Source of the DNA: Tetragonia tetragonoides
Lineage: Eukaryota; Streptophyta; Magnoliopsida; Caryophyllales; Aizoaceae
Reading direction: 5' to 3'
DNA length: 64,000 nucleotides
Assembly (NCBI GenBank): GCA_038025085.1
Contig: CM076148.1
Location: 2,234,501 to 2,298,500 of the forward strand
In this document: one piece after another, positions 46,850 through 57,980 of the stretch
How the letters are laid out: each line of letters starts with the position of its first letter
Position numbering within the stretch: the first letter of the stretch is position 1
Program-made: the position numbers and the translations under genes
Notes under the pieces: generated by a model
What the model was told of the DNA's origin: nothing
Database searches by the model: none
The model's input: the letters and a program-made list of their open reading frames with translations, nothing else

Positions 46850-47508
46850 ATGGCCATTAAGTCAAGCTCTTTAAGCACACGATCACCTTCAAAGTCGAAC
46901 AAAATGGCTGTTTACCGCGAAAATACTAAATCATCTTCAGTTCCTCTGTTAATTTGGTTCATAGAAGTAATCACAGTTCTTGTTTTCTGTTGTCTTGTCA
47001 TACTTCTGTGTTTAAAACCATCAGCTCCGGTTTTTGAAGTAACCAACCTCTACTTCCGACCACCAAGAGTGGTGACGACATGAGTTTTGCTGTGAAAGAT
47101 CACGTCGAAATCAGCCAAAATGCCAGCATAGTCTTCTCCCTCGTGATCACTAATCCCAACAAGGCTAAGGGAGTCCTCTATGACGCGACCAAGATCACCG
47201 TGTACAAGAATGGTTCTGTCCTTGGTGAAAGATCATTGCCGGGGTTCTATCAACATGGAACAAACACTGTCTCATCTGTAGTGCTGGTAAATGCTGATCA
47301 AATTCAACATACGTTGAAACTAGGAGGTACTAGTGAAAATGGCACGGTGAAGGTTGGTGTCGAAACTTTTGTAAGGTATAGAATACTTAGATGGACAACC
47401 AAGAGATACCGGCTCAACCTTGAAGGTTCTGTGCCTGTTGATAAGGGTGGAAAGCTACTGCTAGACGACGAGGCTGTAAGGCTAAAGCCAGTGAATGCAG
47501 AACCATAG
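46850..47508 (+). pseudogene. Second LEA2/NHL-like gene, frameshifted
   Basis: The first frame starts at ATG 46850, with possible restart at 46904. It encodes a Ser/Lys-rich N-terminus, a transmembrane helix (LLIWFIEVITVLVFCCLVIL) and VFEVTNLYF, the usual LEA2 entry, then ends in TGA at 47081-47083. The second frame begins at an ATG overlapping that stop (47080) and carries the rest of the domain: SIVFSLVITNPNK, VLYDATKITVY and a normal C-terminus to TAG at 47506-47508. The frame change equals a 1-nt deletion near 47060-47080. No intron fits the junction. The domain is otherwise well conserved, so this is a recent disruption or a sequencing error. If real, neither half is expected to be a working anchored LEA2 protein. 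Confidence 0.7.
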
Positions 47509-48064
47509 GCTTTAGTGTACCCTGTGGTAAAAACTAAGAAGATTACTGACAAAAACTTTCAACTTCGATTTTGACTCAAACCTTCAACCCATAACAATAT
47601 GATAGATTGTAAATGACAATGACTTGTGAGCAAAAGTGGTAAATGTACTTTGCTTGTTGATTAGTTGATAATCTGATAAAATCAAAGAACCTAAGTACAT
47701 ACATGTGAAGTTGAAATTCAATGCTTATTATGCGATTCAGAGTTTACAATTTTGTTCGGTTTTTTCCAACCCATTGCAATGCAACCGAAGCCCTACACAA
47801 TGCTAATTACCAGACAGGAAAAACAGAATGAACCACACAGGAAGAAAGGCATAACTTCCCTTGTTAGTTTCGGAAACTTCATCCCTGTATTAAAAGCCTT
47901 TCTGTTGTTCCTGAATTCACCTTTTCATCAACCCCTTGCCCCCTTACCAAGCATAGTACCCATTATCAAGTTTCAAAGAAGCTTTGTTTCTATATATGGA
48001 TAATTATTTGTTTATTCCTCTTCAAAAAAAAAAGGCCTACCTTTGTGTCAGTGAGCACAAAATA
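47509..48064. other. Spacer between second and third LEA2 genes
   Basis: No separate gene seen. The open frame of the third gene extends upstream to 47984, but that part lacks LEA2 features. Confidence 0.5.
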
Positions 48065-48631
48065 ATGATCCGACCCATCAGCTCTATATTGTGGCGTCTC
48101 GTAGTCCTACTACTCCTGATTCTCATTGCAGTAGCTCTATGGTTAACTTTGCGCCACCAACCACCCACCTTCACCATTGTCGACTTTGCAGTCCCGATGT
48201 CAAACAGCAGTGACTCAAATTGGGCAGACAAACACCACCATGGCCCTGACATCTTATTTACCCTGGTAACAAAAAACCCCAGTATAGTTTACAGTATTAT
48301 CTATAATAACATTCTGCTGAGAGTTGATTACAGCCAAGGCACTCTGGGACAGACAAACTTATCTGGGTTTAAGCAAGGAAAGAACAAGGAACACACGGAA
48401 TCTGGTCATGTGGAAGCCGATGTGCAGTTGTTGGAAAGCTTCATTAAGACGGTAGCAAAGTCATCTGCAAAGCAAACATTGAAGATTGAGCTGGAAACAG
48501 GAGTTCGATATAAGGTTCTGGGTCCTGCCAGTAAACAGCATACTCTGAGGTTCCGAGGTCAGCTCAAGATTGGAACGGATGGAAAGATTTCAGGGAAGAA
48601 GAAATTAAAGCTTTGCAAGGGATCATGCTGA
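48065..48631 (+). CDS. Third LEA2/NHL-like membrane protein
   Basis: An intronless gene of 188 residues from ATG 48065. The frame is open back to ATG 47984, but those 27 extra residues would delay the membrane helix and lack family features, so the later start is preferred. Right after MIRPISS comes a transmembrane helix at about residues 9-29 (LWRLVVLLLLILIAVALWLT). The LEA2 domain follows: FTIVDFAVPM, ILFTLVTKNPS, a basic VKTVAKSS-like middle, and LEIELETGVRYKVLG-type sequence before a Lys-rich end (KKKLKLCKGSC). It is much diverged from the 40584 gene but of the same type, so the cluster is an old tandem family. No lesion seen. Confidence 0.85.
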   Translation: MIRPISSILWRLVVLLLLILIAVALWLTLRHQPPTFTIVDFAVPMSNSSDSNWADKHHHGPDILFTLVTKNPSIVYSIIYNNILLRVDYSQGTLGQTNLSGFKQGKNKEHTESGHVEADVQLLESFIKTVAKSSAKQTLKIELETGVRYKVLGPASKQHTLRFRGQLKIGTDGKISGKKKLKLCKGSC

Positions 48632-49318
48632 GAAGTCAATAGCATTCCAGAAGGAACCTATGGAATTAAACACAAGAATACTTAAAATAAATTAGCTGCA
48701 ATCACTTCTTTTAGCACTAGATCGACATTCATTATGAAGAAACCATTGCCAGATCAAATTTTCACGTCTTGCTAGTGATGTGAATTTTATTTGTCTCATA
48801 GCATCGAGTGCTAATAATACCTCGGGAAAAACTGCTTTTAATACAAGAAAAAGTCATAAATTAGCTATTGTAAAAAACCTCATAATTCAATAGTGTACAG
48901 AACATTCTATTTGTTCATGAGCTGCCTCTTTGATGAATGCCAAAACTATCATCCACTCTGACAACAGCAATAACATACTCTGAATGGCTGAGTCTTGTAA
49001 GGACACCCTTCCTCTGCTAAATGAAACTAGGTCATCCTAAAGCTTTCGGCTATGGTTTCTACAAATTGTTGCCTTGTTGGTGCAATGTTAAGAATGTTAC
49101 ATTTTCTCAATCTGAAACTGGCGAAGCACATCATCCAATGCAAGCTGAAACAGCAGCGGCTGATATTCTCTAGAAACTAAAATTGAAACAATTGCATACT
49201 CATCAATGTTTGCTGTCTGAATGTCTGCCTCTCTCCTTTGCAGCTCCATCTAGATACTGACAATAATTCGGGGGCATAACCGGAACACACGGATCCTTAT
49301 AACACTGGCTGCTCTTAT
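48632..49318. other. Convergent 3' flanks of LEA2 (+) and LpxD (-) genes
   Basis: No further gene seen. The right part is probably the LpxD 3' UTR. Confidence 0.55.
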
Positions 49319-52300
49319 CTAACTCCTGTTCATCTCCTTGTTGCAGTTCCAACGGTGAGATGCAACTTGTCTTCGCCATAGTTGGACTGGGACCTATAGA
49401 GCATCAACTTGTCCAATTTAGCAGCAGTTTCATTTTAATTTTGCAGGTGGCTAGCTGCAAGTTCATGGATCCACTAATTTGTAAGGTTTAATATCAATCA
49501 AAGACTCTTACAGCAGGAAATCCACCATAGTCTCCGGGCTTCTTAATATCCTTCGTGACACCGCTATTTGCTGCAAGCCGAACCTATAAAGACAATGGAG
49601 CAGTAGGCTTTTAAGCAATTTCACATAATATCAATCAACTTGATACATCAACATAATAAATGAACATGTCCAGTCAGTTTCTGAAAAACACAATTGACAG
49701 TGAAAGAGTATCAAATATCAGTTAATTCAATTCATACTTGAACTTACACCACTTAGTTAGTAGAGAGCAACCACAATGTTCTCTAATGCCTAAGAACTAG
49801 TCTCATTCTATCAGAAAGCACGCTGATGAATGAAGCTGAAGTCTCTCTTTTCTTTCATTATGCAGTAACTTTTGTATGATAAGCAAATAGTTGGTCAAAA
49901 GGTAGTTTAAAAGCAAGGTGCTGAGACAACTACCACAATCCATGTCTGCAGTGATTAAGATGAAGATACATTTACCTTTGAAACTATGGAGACGTGATCA
50001 CGAACTGCTACTCTACCACCAAATGTAACATAATCACCAATCCTAATTACAAAAATAAATAAATAAAACAACATCGACCTCAAAATTGGGGACTAGCTTA
50101 AGTTGAAAGGATAACTTCAATTCAAACATCTAAGACAAGCAGTTGCATGGAAACTTACGTTGCCGAACCTGCAATGCCAACTTGTCCACATAGCATGCAA
50201 CACTTGCCAATAACTACATTATGAGCAATCTGCAAAAGGGGAGGAGGTAACCATAAAAACCTAATCAACTTGAAAAGCAACGCCAGAAAGAATGAGTGCT
50301 AGCACCACCTGAACTTGATTATCGATTTTAGTATAATCCCCTATCGTTGTATCTCTCCAGCTACATCACAGTAAATTTTGAATTTTAGAGGCAATACTAT
50401 GAGGAAAACAGCTAAAAAGTAAGGGACATTATCTTGACTGAAGTCACATCGCTACATCTTAGTATCTTACCGCAAACACTCACCTTCCCCTGTCAACACA
50501 CGTGTTGGCACCTATCTCCACATGATTTCCTACTCTAGCATAGAGTGTCTGGAAAAAATTAAGCTTCAGTTAACTGTTACTCAGAAAGTCAGATTCCATA
50601 GTTAAAGTAAAAGTTCACCTGCAACAAATGGTACCATGAGACCAGCCAACATCTCTGTATAAACTTGAATACAGAAATATAGAGTAACTCTAGGCCAGTT
50701 AATAGAAGCAATGAGCCTTCAATAATCTATAAGACCATTACTGATTTCTGATTTCAACCCAAAGCTCATCAACAACTCTCTACTACAAATGCTCAATCCT
50801 AATTCTACAGGCAGATGTCCCAAAGTCAGATCCATAATTGTACAGTGTACACACAACTAGACTTAGGAAGGGTAAAAAACATGTCCATTAATCAAACAAC
50901 TAACATAGACAGAATATATTGTTAAAACATCTTAGAGTATGGCCACCGCTAACTGCCTTGCTGAATCCAATAACCAAACACATAACTCTCTGGCGAGATA
51001 CTTATGGGATTAATTGAACTGTACTATAACAGTTGGAAATCAGGTGATATCATAGATATTCAACGACCACCCAGAGCATGTGAAGCTGAGTGAAGATCAA
51101 GCTATTGAAAATACAAGCACTACATTCTGCACGAGCACCCAGCTTACATCAACATCAACATTACCCAACTAGGCTCCTGCCGAGGCCGGGTAAGGGGGGT
51201 TGGTTGTACATAGCGTTACCACAGTTCCAACAAGAGCACTTTGCTCCAAACTAGGAAATTCTGGTCATTCTCAACTCTCATCATAAATAGAAGGGTGACT
51301 CCAAAGACATTTGACAAGTTTGATAAATTAAAAAAACAAAAAAAAGACAATTGGCAAGTCAACGGAACACGAAGCATTTTCATTCAGAAAACATTAAAGG
51401 AATGGTGTCCAAGGAAGAGAACCTGAGGCTTCTTTGTCATGTTTCCGTTTTCATCTATGAAAAACCCGAATCCTGCAAAGAAGCAAAGTAAATTACTACA
51501 CACGTAGAAGACCTTTTAAGAAATGTGTTCATGCCAACTCAATTGGTTTGAAGCTTCAGCAAGCTCCAAAATACATGTTGCTTAACGTAACCAGCATGCT
51601 AGCTCAGTAAATTATAATGATATGCAATTTTGGACCTTCACAACTCATTAGTCCACCCACCACTAATCAGGCAGTTGAACAAAAAAAGAAAAAAAAGGGA
51701 AATGCAAGCATTTGGATATATACAATCATACCATCTTGGCCAATACATACTCCACTGTGGATAACACAAGAATCACCTATGGAGCAGTAACTTAGAGCAA
51801 CATTATACCTGGACATAAATGCAGTAAAATTCTGTGAGAGAAGAACAAATGCGGAGCTACATGTATAATTGCTGTAGAAAATCAATGTAAAGTGGTTCAC
51901 TGATAGTGATCATCAGATCAATAGTAAATACATTTGGTTGTTTGTCGTACCAAAATACAATGATGGTACGCACTGTATAATCAGCTACAACATATCAATT
52001 GAAACTAAGAACAACCTTCATGAGTATAAGCCTATAAGAGCAACCAAAATGCTCTAATGCTATTAGTTACTTACCACAAAGGAAAGCATGTAATAAAGTA
52101 GTAACAGGGACAGTCCCTAGTCAAAAACAAAAGCATACCCAAGTCTAGTAGAATGACCGATTGTAACACTAGGTCCGACAACAGCACCTGATCCAATATG
52201 AACATTCTCACCCAAAGTAGCTCTAGGATGGACAACAGCACCAACTTCAACAACCGCTGTGGGATCGATGCACGCTGACTTGTGAAATAGACCACCCCCA

Positions 52301-52918
52301 TTACTCCATTTCTGGAATTCTTCATGATCGACCACACCATCTTCTAATCTTGAAATCAAGCGAGTGTGTACACGTCATGACCAAAACAGCAGCAGAAAGC
52401 ATTGTTCTTTTGCACAACTTAACAAACAAACAATCGCAACAGGAAAGTGCCCAGCAATTACATTTCATGATTCAGAGAGTGCATACTGATTTTAATTTTC
52501 TAATCCAGTTCCCACTTTCATGCCCTGCAGTTACTTGATTCAGCTGAGGTTATACTGGTTACAAATTCATAGTTTTATGTCCTACAATGGTCAAAACCCA
52601 GCAGCAAAAATGGCCAACTAAATCGTTTGAAAACCCTAAATCAGCATTCCAAACACAGAAAATAGCACAAAATGAATCAACTTTGTCACAGAGGCATTTT
52701 CACAAACACTTGGAGAGCAAAAGTTCAGGGACTAGAAAAAAACGCAATAGCATACCATATGCAATGACGGTTCAACTTGTTAATCTAATTGTAGCAAAGT
52801 AAGCAGTAGAATCACCTGATTCAGCAGTGGATGAACCAAAGGAACGAAAAGAACAAGGGAAAGAATGAAATGAACTGCGGCTCCATTTCAAGTTTCTTAC
52901 AAGCAACTGCAATGCCAT
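49319..52918 (-). CDS. LPXD1: LpxD-type UDP-3-O-acylglucosamine N-acyltransferase
   Basis: The N-acyltransferase of the plant lipid-A-like pathway, thought to act in mitochondria. Ten exons: 52816-52918, 52139-52340, 51732-51808, 51423-51472, 50484-50548, 50309-50360, 50159-50229, 49976-50042, 49512-49583 and 49319-49393. They sum to 834 nt, 277 residues, with all phases consistent. Exon 2 could start two bases earlier or later; AAG|AT fits the phase. The N-terminus ([20 protein letters not shown]) is basic and Ser-rich, as in a mitochondrial presequence. Hexapeptide left-handed beta-helix repeats follow ([16 protein letters not shown]). The catalytic His is H186 in [12 protein letters not shown]. 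The plant protein lacks a full bacterial uridine-binding N-domain. An upstream in-frame ATG at 52990 would add 24 residues. No lesion seen. Confidence 0.93.
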
Positions 52919-53845
52919 GGATTCTCTTTGGCGTTCCTCGTTAAATTGATTGCAAAGTGTTGGGTTACAACTTACAAGGAGTGACAACAATGAAACTCAC
53001 ATACAATCAGAGCTAATTAGGTTCCTCAGCTAATTTTAATTTAGAGCGAAAGTTGGGCTTTACCAATTTTCTCTGCCCTTTTTTTTTCTTCAATTTTTCT
53101 TGGTTTTTCTTTTTAATTTTATCTGAGGAGCACAAGACTTAATGGATCGGCCACTATTTGAATACTCAACTGAGGGTGCGTATTTGGTGTCAGGTTAAGC
53201 GAGAGGGGAACAAGGTGACAGTGGCACATGAGCTAGCTCACTTGTACCCGACTTCTTTCTTGACTTGATCTAGTTTGGGTAGATAGTAGTCTGGAAGTAG
53301 TGATGGATGTTATTTCGTCAGATTTTTGTAACGCTACTCTTTTTAACAATTAATACACCCGTCCTTTTATTATTTTTTTTTTTAAAAAAAACTGAGGGTG
53401 CGTATTGAATACACCGAGACTAAATCTACCAACAAGCGTACCTATAAGATAATCTTGTAAAAGAACTGAGCAAAGAGTTCAAATGAAAATTAAAACCCAT
53501 ATGTCTATTTGCACAACCAATTCAGCTACCCATTAGGCTTTCATTTGTCTTGGTTGATGAGCCATTTAACAATGCAAACCTTTGTACTTGCCCCTCAATA
53601 ATCTAGAAGCTTATTCATACTAATGTATGACTTATTAGTACCGGTCCACTAGCCATCTCTACAAGTTATATGAATAGACTTGATCAAAATTCAAAATCAC
53701 CCATTTTCCACATGATGTATGGTTTGAAAGATCAGCACAATCAAAAACATATTATACTGCTGACATTTTCATTAATTGCATTTAGACTGGTGCTCAGCCT
53801 CTTGATCTTTTCTTCTCCTTTTGCTTCAACTTTTCTTATTTCTTG
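52919..53845. other. Divergent promoter region of LpxD (-) and the thaumatin kinase (+)
   Basis: No gene seen. GAGGGTGCGTATT occurs twice (about 53173 and 53394). The rest is AT-rich promoter-like sequence. Confidence 0.5.
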
Positions 53846-55126
53846 ATGGCAAGGTTCGTCCTTATCGTTTCTCTTTTAGTCATTGCTCTGCAAAATCGGT
53901 TTTATCCAGGTACACAATCTAAAATTTTACTCCTTACAATCCTAATACATATATACTTGTATTGTACTTATTATTCTTACTTTCAAAGCGGATGATATTG
54001 ATTCCACAGGCTATGCATGGACATTTACACTAGTAAACAATTGCAGCTACACAGTCTGGCCAGCAACAACAATATCCCCAATCAGATTCTCTCTCGAACG
54101 AGGTGAATCGAAGGTACTACAATTAGGATCAACAGCAAACAATGGAAGCCTTTGGGCCGAACCCTTTGTAAAAACTCCTCCACTACACAAGTATTCTCTT
54201 GTGAAACCGGCGATTGTGGTACAGGAAATATTGACTGCACTGGTGTTAACGTTTCACCTACAAACTTAAACACTACAACTATGTTTTCCTTCCTCTATGG
54301 CTTGAATGGAAGGTCCGTCTATTTCGTAAGTCTAATCAATGGCTACAACCTCCCTATATCGGTTGTCCCACAGTCAGGCGGGTGCACAGCCACGGGCTGT
54401 ATGTTCGATGTGTCGAGCAAGTGTCCGTCTGTGCTCAAGCGCGGTAACTCGTGTAGGAGCCCGTGCGAAGTGTTCCGAACTGATGAGTACTGCTGTTCGG
54501 CTGGCGGTGAATGTCAACCTACGAACTATTCACGCATCTTCAAGGAGGCTTGCCCAATGGCTTCTACATACCTTTATGATTCTCCTGGTAACAATTTCCT
54601 TTGTATGGGTACCACGAGTTTTAACCTTACGTTTTGCCCCTTAACTACGGACTTCACCAGGTAATAATTTCATCATTTGTACCCATCTTAACACTCCTTT
54701 TTTTTTATATTTAATTTCCCCCAGTTTATAGATTGTGATTCAAAATAACTTAAACATAATTTAGTGCATTCTCAATAGCTCCCCGACGATGAAGACTAAT
54801 TCGACTGCTGATCAGCCTTTTACCGGTACGTGATAAAAAGTCACATATATGTCATGTTTTTCATTCAATAGGTCTCTTATAAGGCCGCCTTAACATGATG
54901 TCACCTTTATAGCCAAGCATAACATCATGCTTGTATGAGGCGCCTTACGTTGAGGCCGCCTCATACGAGTTTTTGTGTTTTTCTAATGGGTGAGCATAAT
55001 CGGTAATTGGTTAAAGTTCCTGCTATTGGTCTCGGAGGCTGTTAGCTTAATTAGGACTGCGAACTGAGAATATTGATTAAACTAGGTCTCTCGAAACTAG
55101 TCTTGAAACCAATAGGAACCATATCC

Positions 55127-55350
55127 GAATTAGTTCACTATATATCAATTGTATAAATTTTGAATTTGTTTTTTTGGGCAAGTTACCTGATCATTTTGGT
55201 TGGATCCTTAAAGTTATAGAGTATTTGTCAAAACTATTCCGAATTAGTTCATTATATATCAATTGTATAAATTTTGAATTTTTTTTGGGCAAGTTACCTG
55301 ATCATTTTAGTTGGATCCTTAAGGTTATATTTGGCAAAACTACGTATAGT
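55127..55350. repeat. Tandem duplication with 114-bp period in an intron
   Basis: GAATTAGTTCA(C/T)TATATATC begins at 55127 and 55241. Both copies then pass through GGGCAAGTTACCTGATCATT and GGATCCTTAA. The copies differ by a few substitutions and a T-run length. It lies in the intron between the linker and transmembrane exons of the thaumatin kinase. Confidence 0.88.
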
Positions 55351-55629
55351 TGTGATTTGTGAGTTGTAACAACAAGGTGTAAGATGTAATTTCGAGTAGT
55401 TTCAGGTTTTAAGTAGTTTTTACAAAACATGTTTTTGGCCGCCAAAGAAAAGTTAAAGTCCCCCTAAAAGTTTGTCGATTCAAAGAAAACATTTGGAAAA
55501 TTCCATGACTATCTCAAAAACGAAACCTACTCCCAAAGTTCTCTCAAAAACCTTCTATCAATTTGCTGAACATGGTCTATAACTATTAAACTTATTTTTC
55601 TACCCAAAAACTTCTATAAAACAGTATTT

Positions 55630-55772
55630 TCGTAAATTTTAGTGACACGGAGTCACTTTTCAATGAAACAATGGTTACTACTAAGTTACTAACCATGACT
55701 CTCCATAAGTAACCCCTACATTTCTTAAAAATAACCCCATTTTTCTGTGACTTGGTCTCAAACTTACTGTTT
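55630..55772 (-). repeat. ACAAGTCTTGTG repeat family, copy F
   Basis: Minus-oriented, with GTGACACGGAGTCACTTTTC at the left and CTGTGACTTGGTCTCAAACTT at the right. It is the most diverged copy. Confidence 0.6.
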
Positions 55773-57419
55773 TTTTCTGCAAGGGAAAAAAAGGCTCAAA
55801 CCGAAGTTAGCCCCTACCTTTGAAGACATTTCTATAACTCCTCATTCTAAGCTTCCTATTTGGGACATAAAATACCCAAAGGCGAAAATTCATAAAGAAA
55901 GTTCCACATAGGTAAACTGTAGAGCAGAATAAAAGTATGCATTAGGAGCTATATACAAACAAATGCGTTAATGAATGTAACGCACACGCTTTTTTTTTTT
56001 TTATTTTTATTTTTTTTATACTTTTTAGGCTTCGACAAGCTCAAGCCAAGCAACAAAGTCCTTGTTGGGCGCACGTATTTTCCCTCTTCTCCTTCTAACT
56101 TCTAAGTTTCCAATGTGGGACAACGTAACATACAGAAGGCAATATTAGATTAACGAAGTGGAATACAAATTTGATGGCGAAGCAACATAAAATAAAATAG
56201 ATGAAGACTCATAAAATTTCTAATATTAGATTCACGTACCAGATTCAGAGTAGTACATAATATATGTGTCTGATGTTAAAATTGAAGATTTTTAGAGTTG
56301 CACCAAAAAATTAATAATTGAAGATTTAGAGTATGTTTGCGAAGATAACAAATTATCTTATAAGATGTAGGTCTAATAACTATTTTTTAGATGCTATGTT
56401 TATAAATTAAAAGAATCCAACATTTAAGCTATTGGACCCACAATTTATAAGATTTTTCAAATATAGCCTTAGCTTGTTCTCTTCACTGCAAAATGAGAAT
56501 ATTATTTATTTTTACACATGTGACAATTATTTTCTAGAGATTAATTTATTTCAGATGAAGGTTGGATAGTTTATTAGAGTACTACTCTATATATTTTATG
56601 TGACAACTTTTTCTTAACGCGAGATAGTATTAATCTGCATGCATTATGCATTTTCAAGACTTGCTGATAAATAATATATTGTAGGTAATTTTAAAAAGAG
56701 GAGGACCCAACGATTGCGTACTACTCCGTTAGTTTCCATTTCAACGTCAATAACAATATTAGTTTTGTTGCTTCTTTCAAGTTGGATGTTTATGCAAAAG
56801 AGGAAGAAAGCCACGGAAAGACATAAAGGTATGTTGTATAAATTGATTATTTATCACGATTTATTTATTTTAATTGGTCTTACACAAGATTTGTTGTTAA
56901 GTTTTCTAGCATTATTGTTATTACTGTTTGTTATTAACTTGTTATCCCTTTTGATAAGAAAGGGTGTTTTTTGTTTGTTCTTCTATGAGTTGCAAAGTAA
57001 ACATCAAAAGACTACAATTGTTTTCGACCCCTTGGGCAAATAGTCATTTCAATCATGTGATTCCATGCACATTCTAATTTCGAAAATGCTCAATCTTTTA
57101 AGCATTTCTTTTATCATTTGTTTTTTTAAACATTAAAACAGTGTTTACACTATGACTGCCAAAACTTTTGCCTTTCTATCATAAAAAAGGTTATCTTGAA
57201 AATAATCTCTAAGCGAATTATTACATACAACTACTACATCTTCTCGTTCTTTTTTCTTGAAATCGCTTATGAAATTAAAATTAGTTGTTCAAAAGTAAAT
57301 CTCTACTACCACAGCAAGTCCCAATTTTTTTTTTTTTTTTTGAGGGTACCACCCTAATCAGTTAAAATCTCTTTAGTTCTCCATTTGCCAAATAAAGGAT
57401 GATAGCCAAGAGTAGGTTT

Positions 57420-57980
57420 GAAGCTTGATTTTTTGCAACTACATTTTATCAAATAATCCTTCCATCTCAAAATACGGTATGGATCTTCTGTCCCATTTTG
57501 TGTGTTACTTCATATCCCAACGACATTCTAACCATCTGTGATTTTGTCATGCATTGAAGTGAGGTAGGAGATGACACAGAAATAAGTGGGACAAAAAAAT
57601 CCGTACTGCTCAAAATATGTCTTTTTTTTTTTGAGAAAACAAAATATGTCATTTATAGTTAATGCGCACATACTAACTACCAAGGAATCCCTTAATTCTG
57701 AAAGTAAAATAATAATTGGGACAAAAATCCTTCCATTGGTTTGAAATAGGTGCATTTGAAAACGGAAAATTTTGAAAAACCAACCATTAATGAGTCAGTG
57801 AATTTCTAAAGCAATGGATATTATGACACAGAAAATAATATTAGTTAAAACGACAAATGTTTTGAAACGAAGGGTGTGTCAAGCTAAAAAAAATATAATG
57901 TTACAAACATAATACGAAGTAAACTATATATGTAATGTTCATCAAAATTTTGTATGCTCATTTAAAAGAGTTGTTACCTT
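57420..57980. other. Intron of the thaumatin kinase with a possible decayed repeat
   Basis: Two AATCCTTCCAT starts (about 57457 and 57727) and AGAAATAAGTGGGACAAAAA-like words hint at a diverged Stowaway-type repeat. No exon of the kinase gene lies between 56828 and 58015. Confidence 0.4.

Noticed and set aside
47078..47084. ATGA stop-start overlap considered as coupled translation
   Set aside because: That is a bacterial arrangement. In plant nuclear DNA a frameshift in a continuous LEA2 gene is the simpler reading.
47984..48064. N-terminal extension of the third LEA2 gene
   Set aside because: The added residues have no family features and the membrane helix normally follows closely after the start; the later ATG is preferred, though not proven.
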